A DNA stretch of 64,000 nucleotides, taken from contig NZ_JBHUGS010000002.1 of the NCBI RefSeq assembly GCF_042682045.1, positions 806,001 through 870,000 of the forward strand. The letters run 5' to 3'. Positions 33,443-42,172 of this stretch are shown here, piece after piece. The notes beneath the pieces were generated by a model. That model made no database searches, was not told the origin of the DNA, and was given only the letters and a program-made list of their open reading frames with translations. Numbering within the stretch: position 1 is the first letter of the stretch; each line of letters starts with the position of its first letter. The stretch is from Sphingomonas_R arantia. GTDB lineage: Bacteria; Pseudomonadota; Alphaproteobacteria; Sphingomonadales; Sphingomonadaceae. The position numbers and the translations under genes are program-made.

Positions 33443-35008
33443 TTACTCGGCCGCCTCGGCAATCACCTCAGGCTCCCGCCACACCAGCACCGGCTTCCGC
33501 GCAGCCCCGGTTTCGTCCAGCCGCCGCCGCGGTGCGAACACCGGCGCCGCCTTCAGCACCGGATCGCCCGCCCGCGCGCGTTCCGCAACGGATCGCAGCG
33601 CGCCGACGAACTGGTCGATCGCCCGCCGGCTCTCGGTCTCGGTCGGCTCGACCAGCATCGCGCCGTGCACCACCAGCGGGAAGTACATCGTCATCGGGTG
33701 GAATCCCTCGTCGATCAGCCCCTTGGCGACGTCCAGCGTCGTGAACCCCTCGGCGAACCCATCGTCGGAGAACAGCGCCTCGTGCATGCACGGCCCCGTC
33801 CCCGCGAACGGCGCGTCGAGCACATCTTCCAGCGACCGCAGGATATAGTTCGCATTCAGCACCGCATCCTCGGATACCTGCCGCAACCCGTCCGCCCCAT
33901 GGCTCAAGATATACGCTAGTGCGCGGCTGAACATGCCCATCTGCCCATGGAACGCCACCATCCGGCCGAACGTGCCGGCGTGATGCTCGCCCGCCGTCTC
34001 TTCCTCGACCAGGTGATAGTTCGCGCCGTCCTTCTCCACGAACGGCAGCGGCGCGAACGGCGCGAGTGCCGCGGAGAACACCACCGGCCCCGACCCCGGA
34101 CCACCGCCACCATGCGGCGTGGAAAAGGTCTTGTGCAGGTTGATGTGCATCGCATCGATGCCGAGATCGCCCGGCCGCACGCGTCCGACGATGGCGTTGA
34201 AATTCGCCCCGTCGCAATACACCAGCCCGCCGGCCTCGTGCACCGCGTCGGAAATCGCCGCCATGTCGCGCTCGAACAGACCGCAGGTGTTAGGATTGGT
34301 GATCATCACCCCCGCCACGTCCGGCCCGAGCCGCGCCTTCAGCGCCTCCAGATCGACGCGCCCCTCCGCGTCGGCTGGGATATTCTCCACCGCATAGCCG
34401 CAGAACGCCGCCGTCGCCGGGTTCGTCCCGTGCGCGCTCTCCGGCACCAGCACCACTTGCCGCGCATCGCCGCGCGCCTCCAGCGCGGAGCGGATCGCCA
34501 GCAACCCGCACAGCTCGCCATGCGCGCCCGCCTTCGGGCTCATCGCCACCGCCGGCATGCCGGTCAGCGTCTTCAGCCACTCGCCGAGTTCGTAGATCAG
34601 CGCGAACGCACCCTGGACGGTCTCGACCGGCTGCAACGGGTGAATGTCGGCAAAGCCCGGCAACCGCGCCATCTTCTCGTTCAGCCGCGGGTTGTGCTTC
34701 ATCGTGCAAGATCCGAGCGGGAAGAACCCCAGGTCGATCCCGTAATTCTGCCGGCTCAGCCGCGTATAATGCCGCACGGCCTCCGGTTCCGACAGGCCGT
34801 ACAGCCCGATCGGCGCCGCACGCTCCAGCCCGCCCAGCCGCGACGCGACCTTCGGCGCCGGCGCGATGTCGACGCCGGTCCGGTCGGTCCCGCCGACCTC
34901 GAACAGCAACGCTTCTTCGAGCATCAGCGCACGGTTGCCCGTGAACGTCTTGAACTCACCCTCGGTCCCGCCGGTTTCCGGCCGGGTCACACGTCCTTCG
35001 CGGTTCAT
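33443..35008 (-). CDS. gcvPB: Glycine dehydrogenase (decarboxylating) subunit 2
   Basis: 521 residues. It is the C-terminal half of the split P protein of the glycine cleavage system and carries the PLP lysine in INLHKTFSTPHGGGGPGSGP (near residue 290). FFPLGSCTMKHNP (~105) and SPKAGAHGELCGLLAIR are also typical. With GcvPA it decarboxylates glycine and transfers the aminomethyl group to GcvH. Its ATG overlaps the gcvPA stop (ATGA). Last gene of the gcvT-H-PA-PB operon. Confidence 0.97.
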   Translation of the reverse strand: MNREGRVTRPETGGTEGEFKTFTGNRALMLEEALLFEVGGTDRTGVDIAPAPKVASRLGGLERAAPIGLYGLSEPEAVRHYTRLSRQNYGIDLGFFPLGSCTMKHNPRLNEKMARLPGFADIHPLQPVETVQGAFALIYELGEWLKTLTGMPAVAMSPKAGAHGELCGLLAIRSALEARGDARQVVLVPESAHGTNPATAAFCGYAVENIPADAEGRVDLEALKARLGPDVAGVMITNPNTCGLFERDMAAISDAVHEAGGLVYCDGANFNAIVGRVRPGDLGIDAMHINLHKTFSTPHGGGGPGSGPVVFSAALAPFAPLPFVEKDGANYHLVEEETAGEHHAGTFGRMVAFHGQMGMFSRALAYILSHGADGLRQVSEDAVLNANYILRSLEDVLDAPFAGTGPCMHEALFSDDGFAEGFTTLDVAKGLIDEGFHPMTMYFPLVVHGAMLVEPTETESRRAIDQFVGALRSVAERARAGDPVLKAAPVFAPRRRLDETGAARKPVLVWREPEVIAEAAE

Positions 35009-36372
35009 CGCAGGGCCTCCTCAAGCGCATCGGCAAGTTCGGTCACGTCGTCCTCGTCCACCGTCTCGGTCACCGCCACGACCAGCCCGTTGGCCAGCGC
35101 ATCGACACCCGGATACAGCCGCCCGAGCGATACGCCGCCGAGGATCCCGTCATCGGCCAGCGCCCGAATCACCGGCCGCGCTTCCTTCGACAGATTCAGC
35201 GTGAATTCATTGAAGAACGGCCCGCTGATCAGCTCGACGCCCGGCACCTTTGCCAGCCGATCCGCCGCCTGCACCGCATTGGCGTGGTTCAGCGCCGCCA
35301 GATCGCGCAAGCCACGCTCACCCAGCAGACTCATGTGGATCGTGAACGCCAGCGCGCAAAGCCCCGAGTTCGTGCAGATGTTCGAAGTCGCCTTCTCGCG
35401 GCGGATATGCTGCTCGCGTGTCGACAGCGTCAGCACGAACCCGCGCTTGCCGTCTGCATCGACCGTCTCGCCGGCCAGCCGCCCCGGCATCTGCCGCACA
35501 TATTTGTCGCGCGTCGCGAACAGGCCGACATAGGGCCCGCCGAAGTTCAGCCCGACGCCGATCGACTGGCCTTCGCCCACCACGATGTCCGCGCCCATCT
35601 CGCCCGGCGATCGGATCGCGCCCAGCGCCACCGGTTCGGTCACCACCGCGATCAGCAGCGCGCCCTTGGCATGGCACCGCGCCGCCAGTTCGGACAGGTC
35701 GGCCACATGCCCCAGGATGTTCGGGTTCTGCACGACGACGCAGCTGACGTCGCCGTCCACCGCCGCCAGCAACCGCGCCATGTCATCGCCCGGCGCGCCC
35801 TCGGTCAGCTCCGGCACGGCCGTATCGAGCACATCGCCCGTGAACCGCGCCATCGTGGTGCAGACCGAAACATAATGCGGGTGCAGCCCGGCGGACAGCA
35901 CCGCGCGCCCACGCCGCGTGATCCGCCGCGCCATGACGATCGCTTCCCAGCACGCGGTCGACCCATCGTACATCGACGCATTGGCGACGTCGCAGCCGTA
36001 GAGCCGCGCGACCTGCGTCTGGAATTCGAACAGCGCCTGCACCGTTCCCTGAGCAATCTCCGGCTGATACGGCGTGTAGCTCGTCAGGAACTCACCACGC
36101 TGGATCAGGTGATCGACGCTGGCCGGCACATGATGGCGATACGCGCCGCAGCCGAGGAAGAACGGTGCATCGCCCGCCGCCAGGTTCCGCCCCGCCATGC
36201 GCGACAGCTTGCGCTCCACCGCCAGCTCCGACGCATGCATCGGCAGCCCTTCGATCGGCCCGTCGAGCCGCGCATGTTCGGGCACGTCGACGAACAGGTC
36301 GTCGATCGTTTTGGCCCCCACGACGGCAAGCATGTCCGCCCGGTCGGCATCGGTCAGCGGTAGGTAACGCAT
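35005..36372 (-). CDS. gcvPA: Glycine dehydrogenase (decarboxylating) subunit 1
   Basis: 455 residues, the N-terminal half of the split P protein. It begins MRYLPLTDADRADML and contains SYTPYQPEIAQGTVQALFEF (~95), ANASMYDGSTACWEA (~130), and GLNFGGPYVGLFATRDKYVR (~277). It pairs with GcvPB; PLP is bound mainly by the partner. A family A palindrome lies in the 127-base spacer between gcvH and this gene, so mRNA processing may adjust the ratio of subunits. Confidence 0.97.
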   Translation of the reverse strand: MRYLPLTDADRADMLAVVGAKTIDDLFVDVPEHARLDGPIEGLPMHASELAVERKLSRMAGRNLAAGDAPFFLGCGAYRHHVPASVDHLIQRGEFLTSYTPYQPEIAQGTVQALFEFQTQVARLYGCDVANASMYDGSTACWEAIVMARRITRRGRAVLSAGLHPHYVSVCTTMARFTGDVLDTAVPELTEGAPGDDMARLLAAVDGDVSCVVVQNPNILGHVADLSELAARCHAKGALLIAVVTEPVALGAIRSPGEMGADIVVGEGQSIGVGLNFGGPYVGLFATRDKYVRQMPGRLAGETVDADGKRGFVLTLSTREQHIRREKATSNICTNSGLCALAFTIHMSLLGERGLRDLAALNHANAVQAADRLAKVPGVELISGPFFNEFTLNLSKEARPVIRALADDGILGGVSLGRLYPGVDALANGLVVAVTETVDEDDVTELADALEEALR

Positions 36373-36411
36373 GAGGTCAGTTTCCCATGTTGGGGAGGAT
36401 CACACCCCACC

Positions 36412-36473
36412 CCGTTCGGTTCGAGCCTGTCGAGAACTCAGCGCAGGGTTCTCGACAGGCTCGAACCGAACGG
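36412..36473. repeat. Palindromic repeat family A, copy 5
   Basis: Perfect 26-base arms (36412-36437 and 36448-36473) separated by 10 bases. It lies inside the gcv operon between gcvH and gcvPA. Confidence 0.9.
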
Positions 36474-36499
36474 TGCTGGGCAGTAAAGCCCGGGCGAAA

Positions 36500-36880
36500 T
36501 CAAAGCCCTTCGCAATAAACCTTATACGAGTCGGCATCCATCAGGCCATCCAGCTGCCCTGCGTCGGACAATTTGACCTTGAAGAACCACCCGTCCGTTT
36601 CCGGCGCGGTGTTGACCAGCGAGGGATCCGCTTCCAGCGCCGCATTGGCTTCGACGACCTCGCCCGACACCGGAGCGTAGACGTCGGACGCCGCCTTCAC
36701 GGACTCCACAACCGCGGCCTCCTTGCCCTTGTCGACCGTCGTGCCGGCCGGCGGCACTTCGACGAACACGACGTCGCCGAGCTGCGCCTGCGCATAGTCG
36801 GTGATCCCGACCGTCGCGGTGGAATCCTCCGCGCCGTCGATGCTGATCCATTCATGGTCACGGGTGAAATAGAAGGCCAT
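36500..36880 (-). CDS. gcvH: Glycine cleavage system H protein
   Basis: 126 residues. H protein carries the aminomethyl group on a lipoyl arm. The lipoylated lysine is in VVESVKAASDVYAPVSGEV (~65). The N-terminus YFTRDHEWI is standard. The start at 36880 is four bases after the gcvT stop, and the ribosome-binding site AAGGGAG lies inside the end of gcvT, implying tight coupling. Confidence 0.97.
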   Translation of the reverse strand: MAFYFTRDHEWISIDGAEDSTATVGITDYAQAQLGDVVFVEVPPAGTTVDKGKEAAVVESVKAASDVYAPVSGEVVEANAALEADPSLVNTAPETDGWFFKVKLSDAGQLDGLMDADSYKVYCEGL

Positions 36881-36884
36881 CGGT

Positions 36885-38021
36885 TCAGGCTCCCTTGCGG
36901 ACATATTGATGGGGTACGAACGGCATGGCCGTCACTTCCGCGGCAAAACGCTTGCCGCGCTGTTCGATGTCGATCTTGGAACCCGGGTTCGCCAGCACCG
37001 CGGGGACATAGGCCATCGCGATCGAGCGTTGCAGCGAGGGCGAGAAGCCACCGCTCGTCACGCGCCCCTCGACGCCGTCGATCGCCTCCAGCACTCGCGC
37101 ACCCTCGCGCACCGGCTGCCGCCCCTCGACGAACAGCCCGACGCGCTTGAACAGCGGACCCGCCGCGCGCTCCGCCAGGATCGGCTCGGCGCCCAGGAAG
37201 CCGCCCTCCTCGCGCCGCCGCTTCGACAGCGCGAAACCCAGGTCGGCGGTCACCGGCGACGTCTCGGGATCCAGGTCATGCCCGTACAGCGGCAACCCGG
37301 CCTCCAGACGCAGCGAATCACGCGCGCCCAGCCCGATCGGCTTCACCTCCGGTTCCGCGCACAGCCGCTCGGCAAACGCCTCAGCCGCCTCGGCGGGCAG
37401 CGAGATCTCGCAACCGTCCTCACCGGTATACCCCGACCGACTGATCCACAGCGGCACGCCGTCCCAGTCGAACGCCCCCGCGGTCATGAACACCAGCGTG
37501 TCGACGCCCGGTACGATCCGCGCCAGCGCCTCGACCGCCTTCGGCCCCTGCACCGCGAGCAGCGCCTGCTCGTCCATGTGGTTCAGCGTAATCTCATCCT
37601 CGAGATTGTCGAGGATATGCGCGATGTCGTCATATTTCGTCGCGCCGTTCACCACCATGTAGAACCCGTCCGCACGCCGCGTCAGCATCAAGTCGTCCAG
37701 GATGCCGCCCGTCTCGTTCAGCAGCAGCGAATAGCGCATCCGCCCTTCGCCCAGCGAAGCGACATCGGCCGGCAGCATCTTCTCCAGCGCCTCGACGACA
37801 CCGTCGCCGGACAGCAGAAGCTGACCCATATGGCTGACGTCGAACAGCCCGGCCGACGTCCGCGTCCACAGATGCTCGGCCATGATGCCGTCATACTGGA
37901 TCGGCATGTGATAGCCCGCAAACGCCACCATCCGCGCGCCACGCGCCCGGTGCCAGGCGTCGAGCGGCAACGTGCCGGTTTCGATATCGTCCATTTCGGG
38001 ATCGGTGACGGGGTCGCTCAT
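36885..38021 (-). CDS. gcvT: Glycine cleavage system aminomethyltransferase (T protein)
   Basis: 378 residues. T protein transfers the methylene group from GcvH to tetrahydrofolate and releases ammonia. Motifs include RMVAFAGYHMPIQYDG, TSAGLFDVSHMGQLLL, ALLAVQGPKA, SRSGYTGEDGCEI and LRLEAGLPLYGHDLD. AGGAG precedes the ATG at 38021 by eight bases. A tandem glycine riboswitch (38081-38280) is directly upstream, so the operon is very likely induced by glycine. Confidence 0.97.
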   Translation of the reverse strand: MSDPVTDPEMDDIETGTLPLDAWHRARGARMVAFAGYHMPIQYDGIMAEHLWTRTSAGLFDVSHMGQLLLSGDGVVEALEKMLPADVASLGEGRMRYSLLLNETGGILDDLMLTRRADGFYMVVNGATKYDDIAHILDNLEDEITLNHMDEQALLAVQGPKAVEALARIVPGVDTLVFMTAGAFDWDGVPLWISRSGYTGEDGCEISLPAEAAEAFAERLCAEPEVKPIGLGARDSLRLEAGLPLYGHDLDPETSPVTADLGFALSKRRREEGGFLGAEPILAERAAGPLFKRVGLFVEGRQPVREGARVLEAIDGVEGRVTSGGFSPSLQRSIAMAYVPAVLANPGSKIDIEQRGKRFAAEVTAMPFVPHQYVRKGA

Positions 38022-38080
38022 GGTAAGGCTCCTGGCAGGACGACGACGCGCGGCGGGCATCGCTGCCCACACCCGTCGCC

Positions 38081-38280
38081 CCCTCTGTCACGGAACCTGA
38101 GAGCTTTCGTCACGACCTTATGGCCGGGACTTACCCCTTCGGCGGCCCCCCGCGCGAGCGAGAGACTCTTTCCAGAGTGCTGATATGTCCGCGCGGTCCC
38201 GTATGCCTGAGAGATTCCGGGGCGGTTGCTCCTTCGGCGGCGGCCCGGTTTCCCGACCCGCGCTCTCCCGCGCGGCCATC
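38081..38280 (-). promoter_or_regulatory. Tandem glycine riboswitch
   Basis: The minus strand holds two glycine-aptamer cores. The first has GGGAGAGC, then GCCGAAGGAGCAA and ATCTCTCAGGCA. The second follows a short linker starting near CTCTGGAAAGAG and has GCCGAAGGGGTAA and CTCTCAGGTTCCGTGACAG. These match the known conserved core of gcvT riboswitches (GCCGAAGGNGCAA, CTCAGGCA). The element ends ~60 bases before the gcvT ATG. Whether it controls termination or initiation cannot be told from the sequence. Confidence 0.95.
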
Positions 38281-38307
38281 CGGAGTCGCCCCCGGCCAGC
38301 CCCATCG

Positions 38308-38336
38308 GATTGGCCCGGCTTGGGGGTCGCTGTCAA
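38308..38336 (-). promoter_or_regulatory. Possible promoter of the gcv operon
   Basis: TTGACA at 38336-38331 and, after 17 bases, CCAATC at 38313-38308 on the minus strand. The -35 is perfect but the -10 is weak. It lies just upstream of the riboswitch 5' end, as expected for the operon promoter. Confidence 0.4.
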
Positions 38337-38407
38337 CGATCATGAAGCGGCTCCGACGATCATCAAGCGGCTTGCCGACTCACGCCCCGCGCCGCAAAGA
38401 CACCCGG

Positions 38408-39889
38408 ATGACCGTTACCATCGACATGGGCACCGGTGCCGGCGGCGCCCCGGCGCTGATGGAGCTGGAGGAACTGCTCGCCACCCGCCTGCTGGTGCAG
38501 GGGAACAGCGGCTCCGGCAAATCGCACCTCCTCCGCCGCCTGCTCGAAGGCGCCGCCCCCTGGGTGCAGCAGATCGTCGTCGACCCGGAGGGCGATTTCG
38601 TCACGCTGTCCGACCGCTACGGCCATTCGGTGGTCGAGGGCGCCGACTATAGCGAGGCCGAGATCCGTCGCATCGCCGCGCGTATCCGCGAACACCGCGT
38701 GTCCGCCGTGCTCAGCCTCGAAGGGCTCGATGCGGAGGCCCAGATGCGCTGCGCCGCCGCGTTCCTGATGGCGCTGTTCGACGCACCCCGCGACCATTGG
38801 TATCCGGCGCTGGTGGTGGTGGACGAGGCGCAGCTCTTCGCCCCCGCGGTGGCGGGCGAGGTCGCCGACGACGCCCGCCGCGCCTCGCTCGGCGCGATGA
38901 CCAACCTCATGTGCCGCGGCCGCAAGCGTGGCCTGGCCGGCGTCATCGCGACGCAGCGGCTGGCGAAACTCGCCAAGAACGTTGCCGCCGAGGCATCGAA
39001 CTTCCTCATGGGGCGCACCTTCCTCGACATCGACATGGCGCGCGCCGCCGACCTGCTCGGCATGGAACGCCGCCAGGCCGAACAGATCCGCGACCTCGAA
39101 CGCGGGCAGTTCCTGGCGCTCGGCCCCGCGCTCTGCCGCCGCCCGCTGTCGATCCGCATCGGCCCAGTCGAAACCTCCGCGCGCACCTCCAGCCCCAAAC
39201 TGCTCGACATGCCCGCCGCCCCGACCGGCGAGGATGCGCAGATGCTGTTGTTCGCCGCCGCCCCGGTCGAACCGCGCGCGTCCACGCCGACACCACCGCC
39301 AACCCCGCCCGCATCAGCGGACGACCTGATCCGCGAGATCGCGCGCCCGCTGCCCATGTCCTCGCTCCTTGACCGCCCCCAGGTCAGCGGCGCCGAGCGC
39401 GAGAAGATCATCTCGACCGTGCTGGGCGAGATCGTCGCCGAACCGGACAGCGCCTACCGCTCGCCCGCGGTGCTGTTCCAGGATTTCGGCGTCCGCTGCC
39501 GAATGCACGGCCTTGCCGACACCGGCCACGATCTCGCCCGCTTCCGCAGCCGCCTGTCGATGGCGCGCGCAGGCCTCACCGGCGGGATCGCCGACGACGC
39601 GCGCTTCGCCCCCGCTGCCGAAATCGCGCGCGGGCTGGAGGAAGGCATGCAGGGCATCTACCTGCTCCTCGCCCGCGCCGCGCTCGACGGCGCGCCCTGC
39701 CCAGACGATGCGGAGATCGCCGCGGTCTACGGCACCCACTCACTCGGCCGCGTCCGCCGCCTGCTGGCCTATCTCCAGACGCAGGGCCTGCTCGCCATCC
39801 ACACCGACATGCGCGGCGACCGCCGCATCGGCCTCCCCGCCCTCGGCTGGATCACCGCCGCCGCCGCCCCGACCACGACGGGCGAATAA
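38408..39889 (+). CDS. HerA-like DUF87 ATPase
   Basis: 493 residues. The AAA+/HerA-FtsK-type core (residues ~25-240) has Walker A QGNSGSGKSHLL, Walker B ALVVVDEAQLF and GRKRGLAGVIATQRL, resembling the arginine-finger region. A Pro/Ala-rich linker (~275-320) precedes a C-terminal region of predicted helices with winged-helix-like segments. HerA-like helicases pump DNA, often with a NurA nuclease, but no NurA is adjacent. Start chosen at MTVTIDMGTG because upstream in-frame codons run through the riboswitch. Function in DNA repair or translocation is inferred only. Confidence 0.8.
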   Translation: MTVTIDMGTGAGGAPALMELEELLATRLLVQGNSGSGKSHLLRRLLEGAAPWVQQIVVDPEGDFVTLSDRYGHSVVEGADYSEAEIRRIAARIREHRVSAVLSLEGLDAEAQMRCAAAFLMALFDAPRDHWYPALVVVDEAQLFAPAVAGEVADDARRASLGAMTNLMCRGRKRGLAGVIATQRLAKLAKNVAAEASNFLMGRTFLDIDMARAADLLGMERRQAEQIRDLERGQFLALGPALCRRPLSIRIGPVETSARTSSPKLLDMPAAPTGEDAQMLLFAAAPVEPRASTPTPPPTPPASADDLIREIARPLPMSSLLDRPQVSGAEREKIISTVLGEIVAEPDSAYRSPAVLFQDFGVRCRMHGLADTGHDLARFRSRLSMARAGLTGGIADDARFAPAAEIARGLEEGMQGIYLLLARAALDGAPCPDDAEIAAVYGTHSLGRVRRLLAYLQTQGLLAIHTDMRGDRRIGLPALGWITAAAAPTTTGE

Positions 39890-39992
39890 CTCCGCGAACC
39901 GTTCCCCGGCGAAGGTCGGGGGCCGAGTGCCCCCTTTACGCAAACGTAAACGTCACTTGCCTCCCGCCCGCGTTGCGATATCGTCGGTCCCC

Positions 39993-40964
39993 ATGAGCCT
40001 CCCCCCCCTCTTCGACCGCCTCCGCCTGCCGGTGATCGCCTCGCCGCTGTTCATCATCTCGACGCCCGACCTGGTGATCGCGCAATGCAAGGCCGGCATC
40101 GTCGGCTCCTTCCCCGCGCTCAACGCGCGCCCGGCCGGCGTCCTCGACGAATGGCTCGCCCGCATCACCGAAGAACTGGCGCAGCACGACCGCGACCATC
40201 CGGACAGCCCCGCCGCCCCATTCGCGGTCAACCAGATCGTCCACCGCTCCAACGACCGGCTGGAAACCGACCTCATGGTCTGCGCCACGTGGAAGGTGCC
40301 GATCGTCATCACCTCGCTCGGCGCGCGGGTGGACCTGAACGACGCGGTCCACAGCTGGGGCGGCATCACGCTGCACGACGTCATCGACGACCGTTTCGCG
40401 CGAAAAGCGGTTGAAAAGGGCGCCGACGGCCTGATCGCGGTCGCGGCCGGCGCGGGCGGCCATGCCGGCACGCTCTCGCCCTTCGCGCTGATCCGCGAGA
40501 TCCGCGATTGGTTCGACGGCCCGCTCATCCTGTCCGGCGCGATCGCCAACGGCGCGTCGGTGCTGGCGGCACAGGCGATGGGCGCCGACCTCGCCTATAT
40601 CGGATCGCTCTTCATCGCCGCGACTGAGGCGAACGCAGACGCCGCCTACAAGCAGGGCATCGTCGACGGCCGCGCCGCGGACATCGTCTATTCCAACCTC
40701 TTCACCGGCGTTCACGGCAACTATCTGCGCGGCTCGATCATCGCCGCCGGGCTCGACCCCGACGCGCTACCGGAAGGCGACCTCAAGACGATGGATTTCG
40801 GCACCGGCGCCGGCCAGACCAAGGCCTGGCGCGACATCTGGGGCTCGGGCCAGGGCATCGGCGCGGTCCACGCGGTCGAACCCACCGCCGCGATGGTCGC
40901 CCGCCTTACCGATGAATATACCAGCGCGATCGCGGCCCTGCGGACACGTGCCGGACTAGGCTAA
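39993..40964 (+). CDS. Nitronate monooxygenase family protein
   Basis: 323 residues, FMN TIM-barrel. Motifs: LPVIASPLFIIS near the N-terminus, AVNQIVHRSNDR, VPIVITSLGA, AVAAGAGGHAGTLSPFALI (~150; catalytic His and FMN phosphate region), LILSGAIANGASVLAAQAMG and FIAATEANAD. Related enzymes oxidise alkyl nitronates; some members have other activities. It starts 103 bases after the ATPase gene on the same strand, with a family D repeat in between. Confidence 0.9.
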   Translation: MSLPPLFDRLRLPVIASPLFIISTPDLVIAQCKAGIVGSFPALNARPAGVLDEWLARITEELAQHDRDHPDSPAAPFAVNQIVHRSNDRLETDLMVCATWKVPIVITSLGARVDLNDAVHSWGGITLHDVIDDRFARKAVEKGADGLIAVAAGAGGHAGTLSPFALIREIRDWFDGPLILSGAIANGASVLAAQAMGADLAYIGSLFIAATEANADAAYKQGIVDGRAADIVYSNLFTGVHGNYLRGSIIAAGLDPDALPEGDLKTMDFGTGAGQTKAWRDIWGSGQGIGAVHAVEPTAAMVARLTDEYTSAIAALRTRAGLG

Positions 40965-40993
40965 GGCCCGCGCCAACCCAGCGGAGCGTTTCC

Positions 40994-41491
40994 CTACCAG
41001 GTCCCCTCAAGCCGCCGGATCAGCGTCCGCGCCGGACCATCCGACCCGGCCTCACCCGCCTCGCCGAGCAGCATGCCGGCCTCCAGCCGCCGCACCCGGT
41101 CGTGCAGGTCGCGGCTCGCCCCGACCAGCTGCTGCGCCGTCACCGGCAGCGCCGCGATCGCCGCAGGATCGCTTACCACCGCGTCGCCCAATGGCCGCTG
41201 CGGCAGGCTCCGCCCCTCCCGCGCGCCCTCCACGCGCCGCGTCATCAGCCACGCCACGACATGCATAAGCCGCGTCGTCACCTTCAGCGATTCGCATGAA
41301 AACCCGACGCGCTCGCTTGGCGACAACCGATCGCGCTCCAGCCGCCCCGGCCCATCGAAGTAACCGCGCGCCTCGTCCGCCAGCAACAGCGCCTCGGTAT
41401 GAAGCGTGCTGATCAGTCGCCCCGTCAGGCCATATCGGCCATCGTCGTCCAACACCGTTCCCCCGCTAAGCCGCTGGATTCCCGATGCCAT
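40994..41491 (-). CDS. DUF1465 / RcdA-like protein
   Basis: 165 residues, mostly helical. The family signature is YGLTGRLISTLHTEALLLADEARGYF and FSCESLKVTTRLMHVVAWLMT. DUF1465 includes Caulobacter RcdA, an adaptor that helps bring CtrA and other substrates to ClpXP at the pole. That role here is inferred by family membership. Start chosen at the ATG 41491; an upstream TTG at 41509 is less likely. Confidence 0.82.
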   Translation of the reverse strand: MASGIQRLSGGTVLDDDGRYGLTGRLISTLHTEALLLADEARGYFDGPGRLERDRLSPSERVGFSCESLKVTTRLMHVVAWLMTRRVEGAREGRSLPQRPLGDAVVSDPAAIAALPVTAQQLVGASRDLHDRVRRLEAGMLLGEAGEAGSDGPARTLIRRLEGTW

Positions 41492-41575
41492 TTCGATAGC
41501 GGATCGCAACCGTCAAAGCGATCAAGCTGCATGTCGCGCGACGAACGCGCGCGGCGGACGACCAGAGCGAGCTAA

Positions 41576-41767
41576 TCAGGCGATAATGTCAGGGATCAAC
41601 ATATCTTCAGCCTGCGCGATCTCGTCGCGCAACCGCAGCTTGCGGCGCTTCAGCCGGGCAAGCTGCAATTCGTCGCGCACCGTCGCCGCGTTCAGCGCGG
41701 CAATGGCATCGTCCAGGTCGCGATGCGCAACCCGCATCTGCTCGATCCGTCGCGACAGTTCATCCAT
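41576..41767 (-). CDS. DUF465 (YdcH family) protein, copy 1
   Basis: 63 residues, entirely helical. It begins MDELSRRIEQMRVAHRDLDDAI and contains the conserved LKRRKLRLRDEIAQAE. These small proteins form coiled coils; their role is unknown. It is divergent from a second DUF465 gene at 41969, about 200 bases away. Confidence 0.8.
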   Translation of the reverse strand: MDELSRRIEQMRVAHRDLDDAIAALNAATVRDELQLARLKRRKLRLRDEIAQAEDMLIPDIIA

Positions 41768-41968
41768 GCCGAAATCTTCCCTTCAAGCCGGATCCACCCC
41801 TTGGATAGGGACGAAACGGCCGCCGCTCAAGCCGGACGGACGGCCGCGATCGGCTGGTCCCGCCCGCACCCGCATCCCGTCGAAATTCGCGCAAAGGGGG
41901 GCCTGACAGACGCTGCAATCGATGCTCTACTGGTCGCTTCCGAAGCCTTTGGACAGGAGACTTTCTCA

Positions 41969-42124
41969 GTGGAGACAGGACATTCCTCGGCGTTGATCGC
42001 CAAGCACGCGGGGCTCGAGTCCCGCATCCACGCCGAACAGGTCCGCCCCGCGCCGGACGAGACACTGCTCGCCAAGCTGAAGAAGCAGAAGCTGCGCATC
42101 AAGGAAGCGCTGTCCGGCGAATGA
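41969..42124 (+). CDS. DUF465 (YdcH family) protein, copy 2
   Basis: 51 residues starting at GTG, with AGGAG nine bases upstream. The sequence ETGHSSALIAKHAGLESRI and LAKLKKQKLRIKEAL fit the YdcH family. Shorter than copy 1. Reading upstream of the GTG gives no conserved residues, so the GTG start is preferred. Confidence 0.75.
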   Translation: METGHSSALIAKHAGLESRIHAEQVRPAPDETLLAKLKKQKLRIKEALSGE

Positions 42125-42172
42125 GCAACAGGCGTGCGTCGATCGACCGATGATCGGACGGCGCTCGCCCCG

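Noticed and set aside
3781..36473. Repeated palindromes as a CRISPR array
   Set aside because: Copies are single, kilobases apart, intergenic and palindromic with no spacers or cas genes.
38120..38407. N-terminal extension of the HerA-like ATPase by 96 codons
   Set aside because: The extension overlaps the antisense glycine riboswitch and has no conserved residues, so the ATG at 38408 was used.
40994..41509. TTG start for the RcdA-like gene
   Set aside because: The in-frame ATG at 41491 is a better start; the extra six residues are not conserved as far as can be judged.
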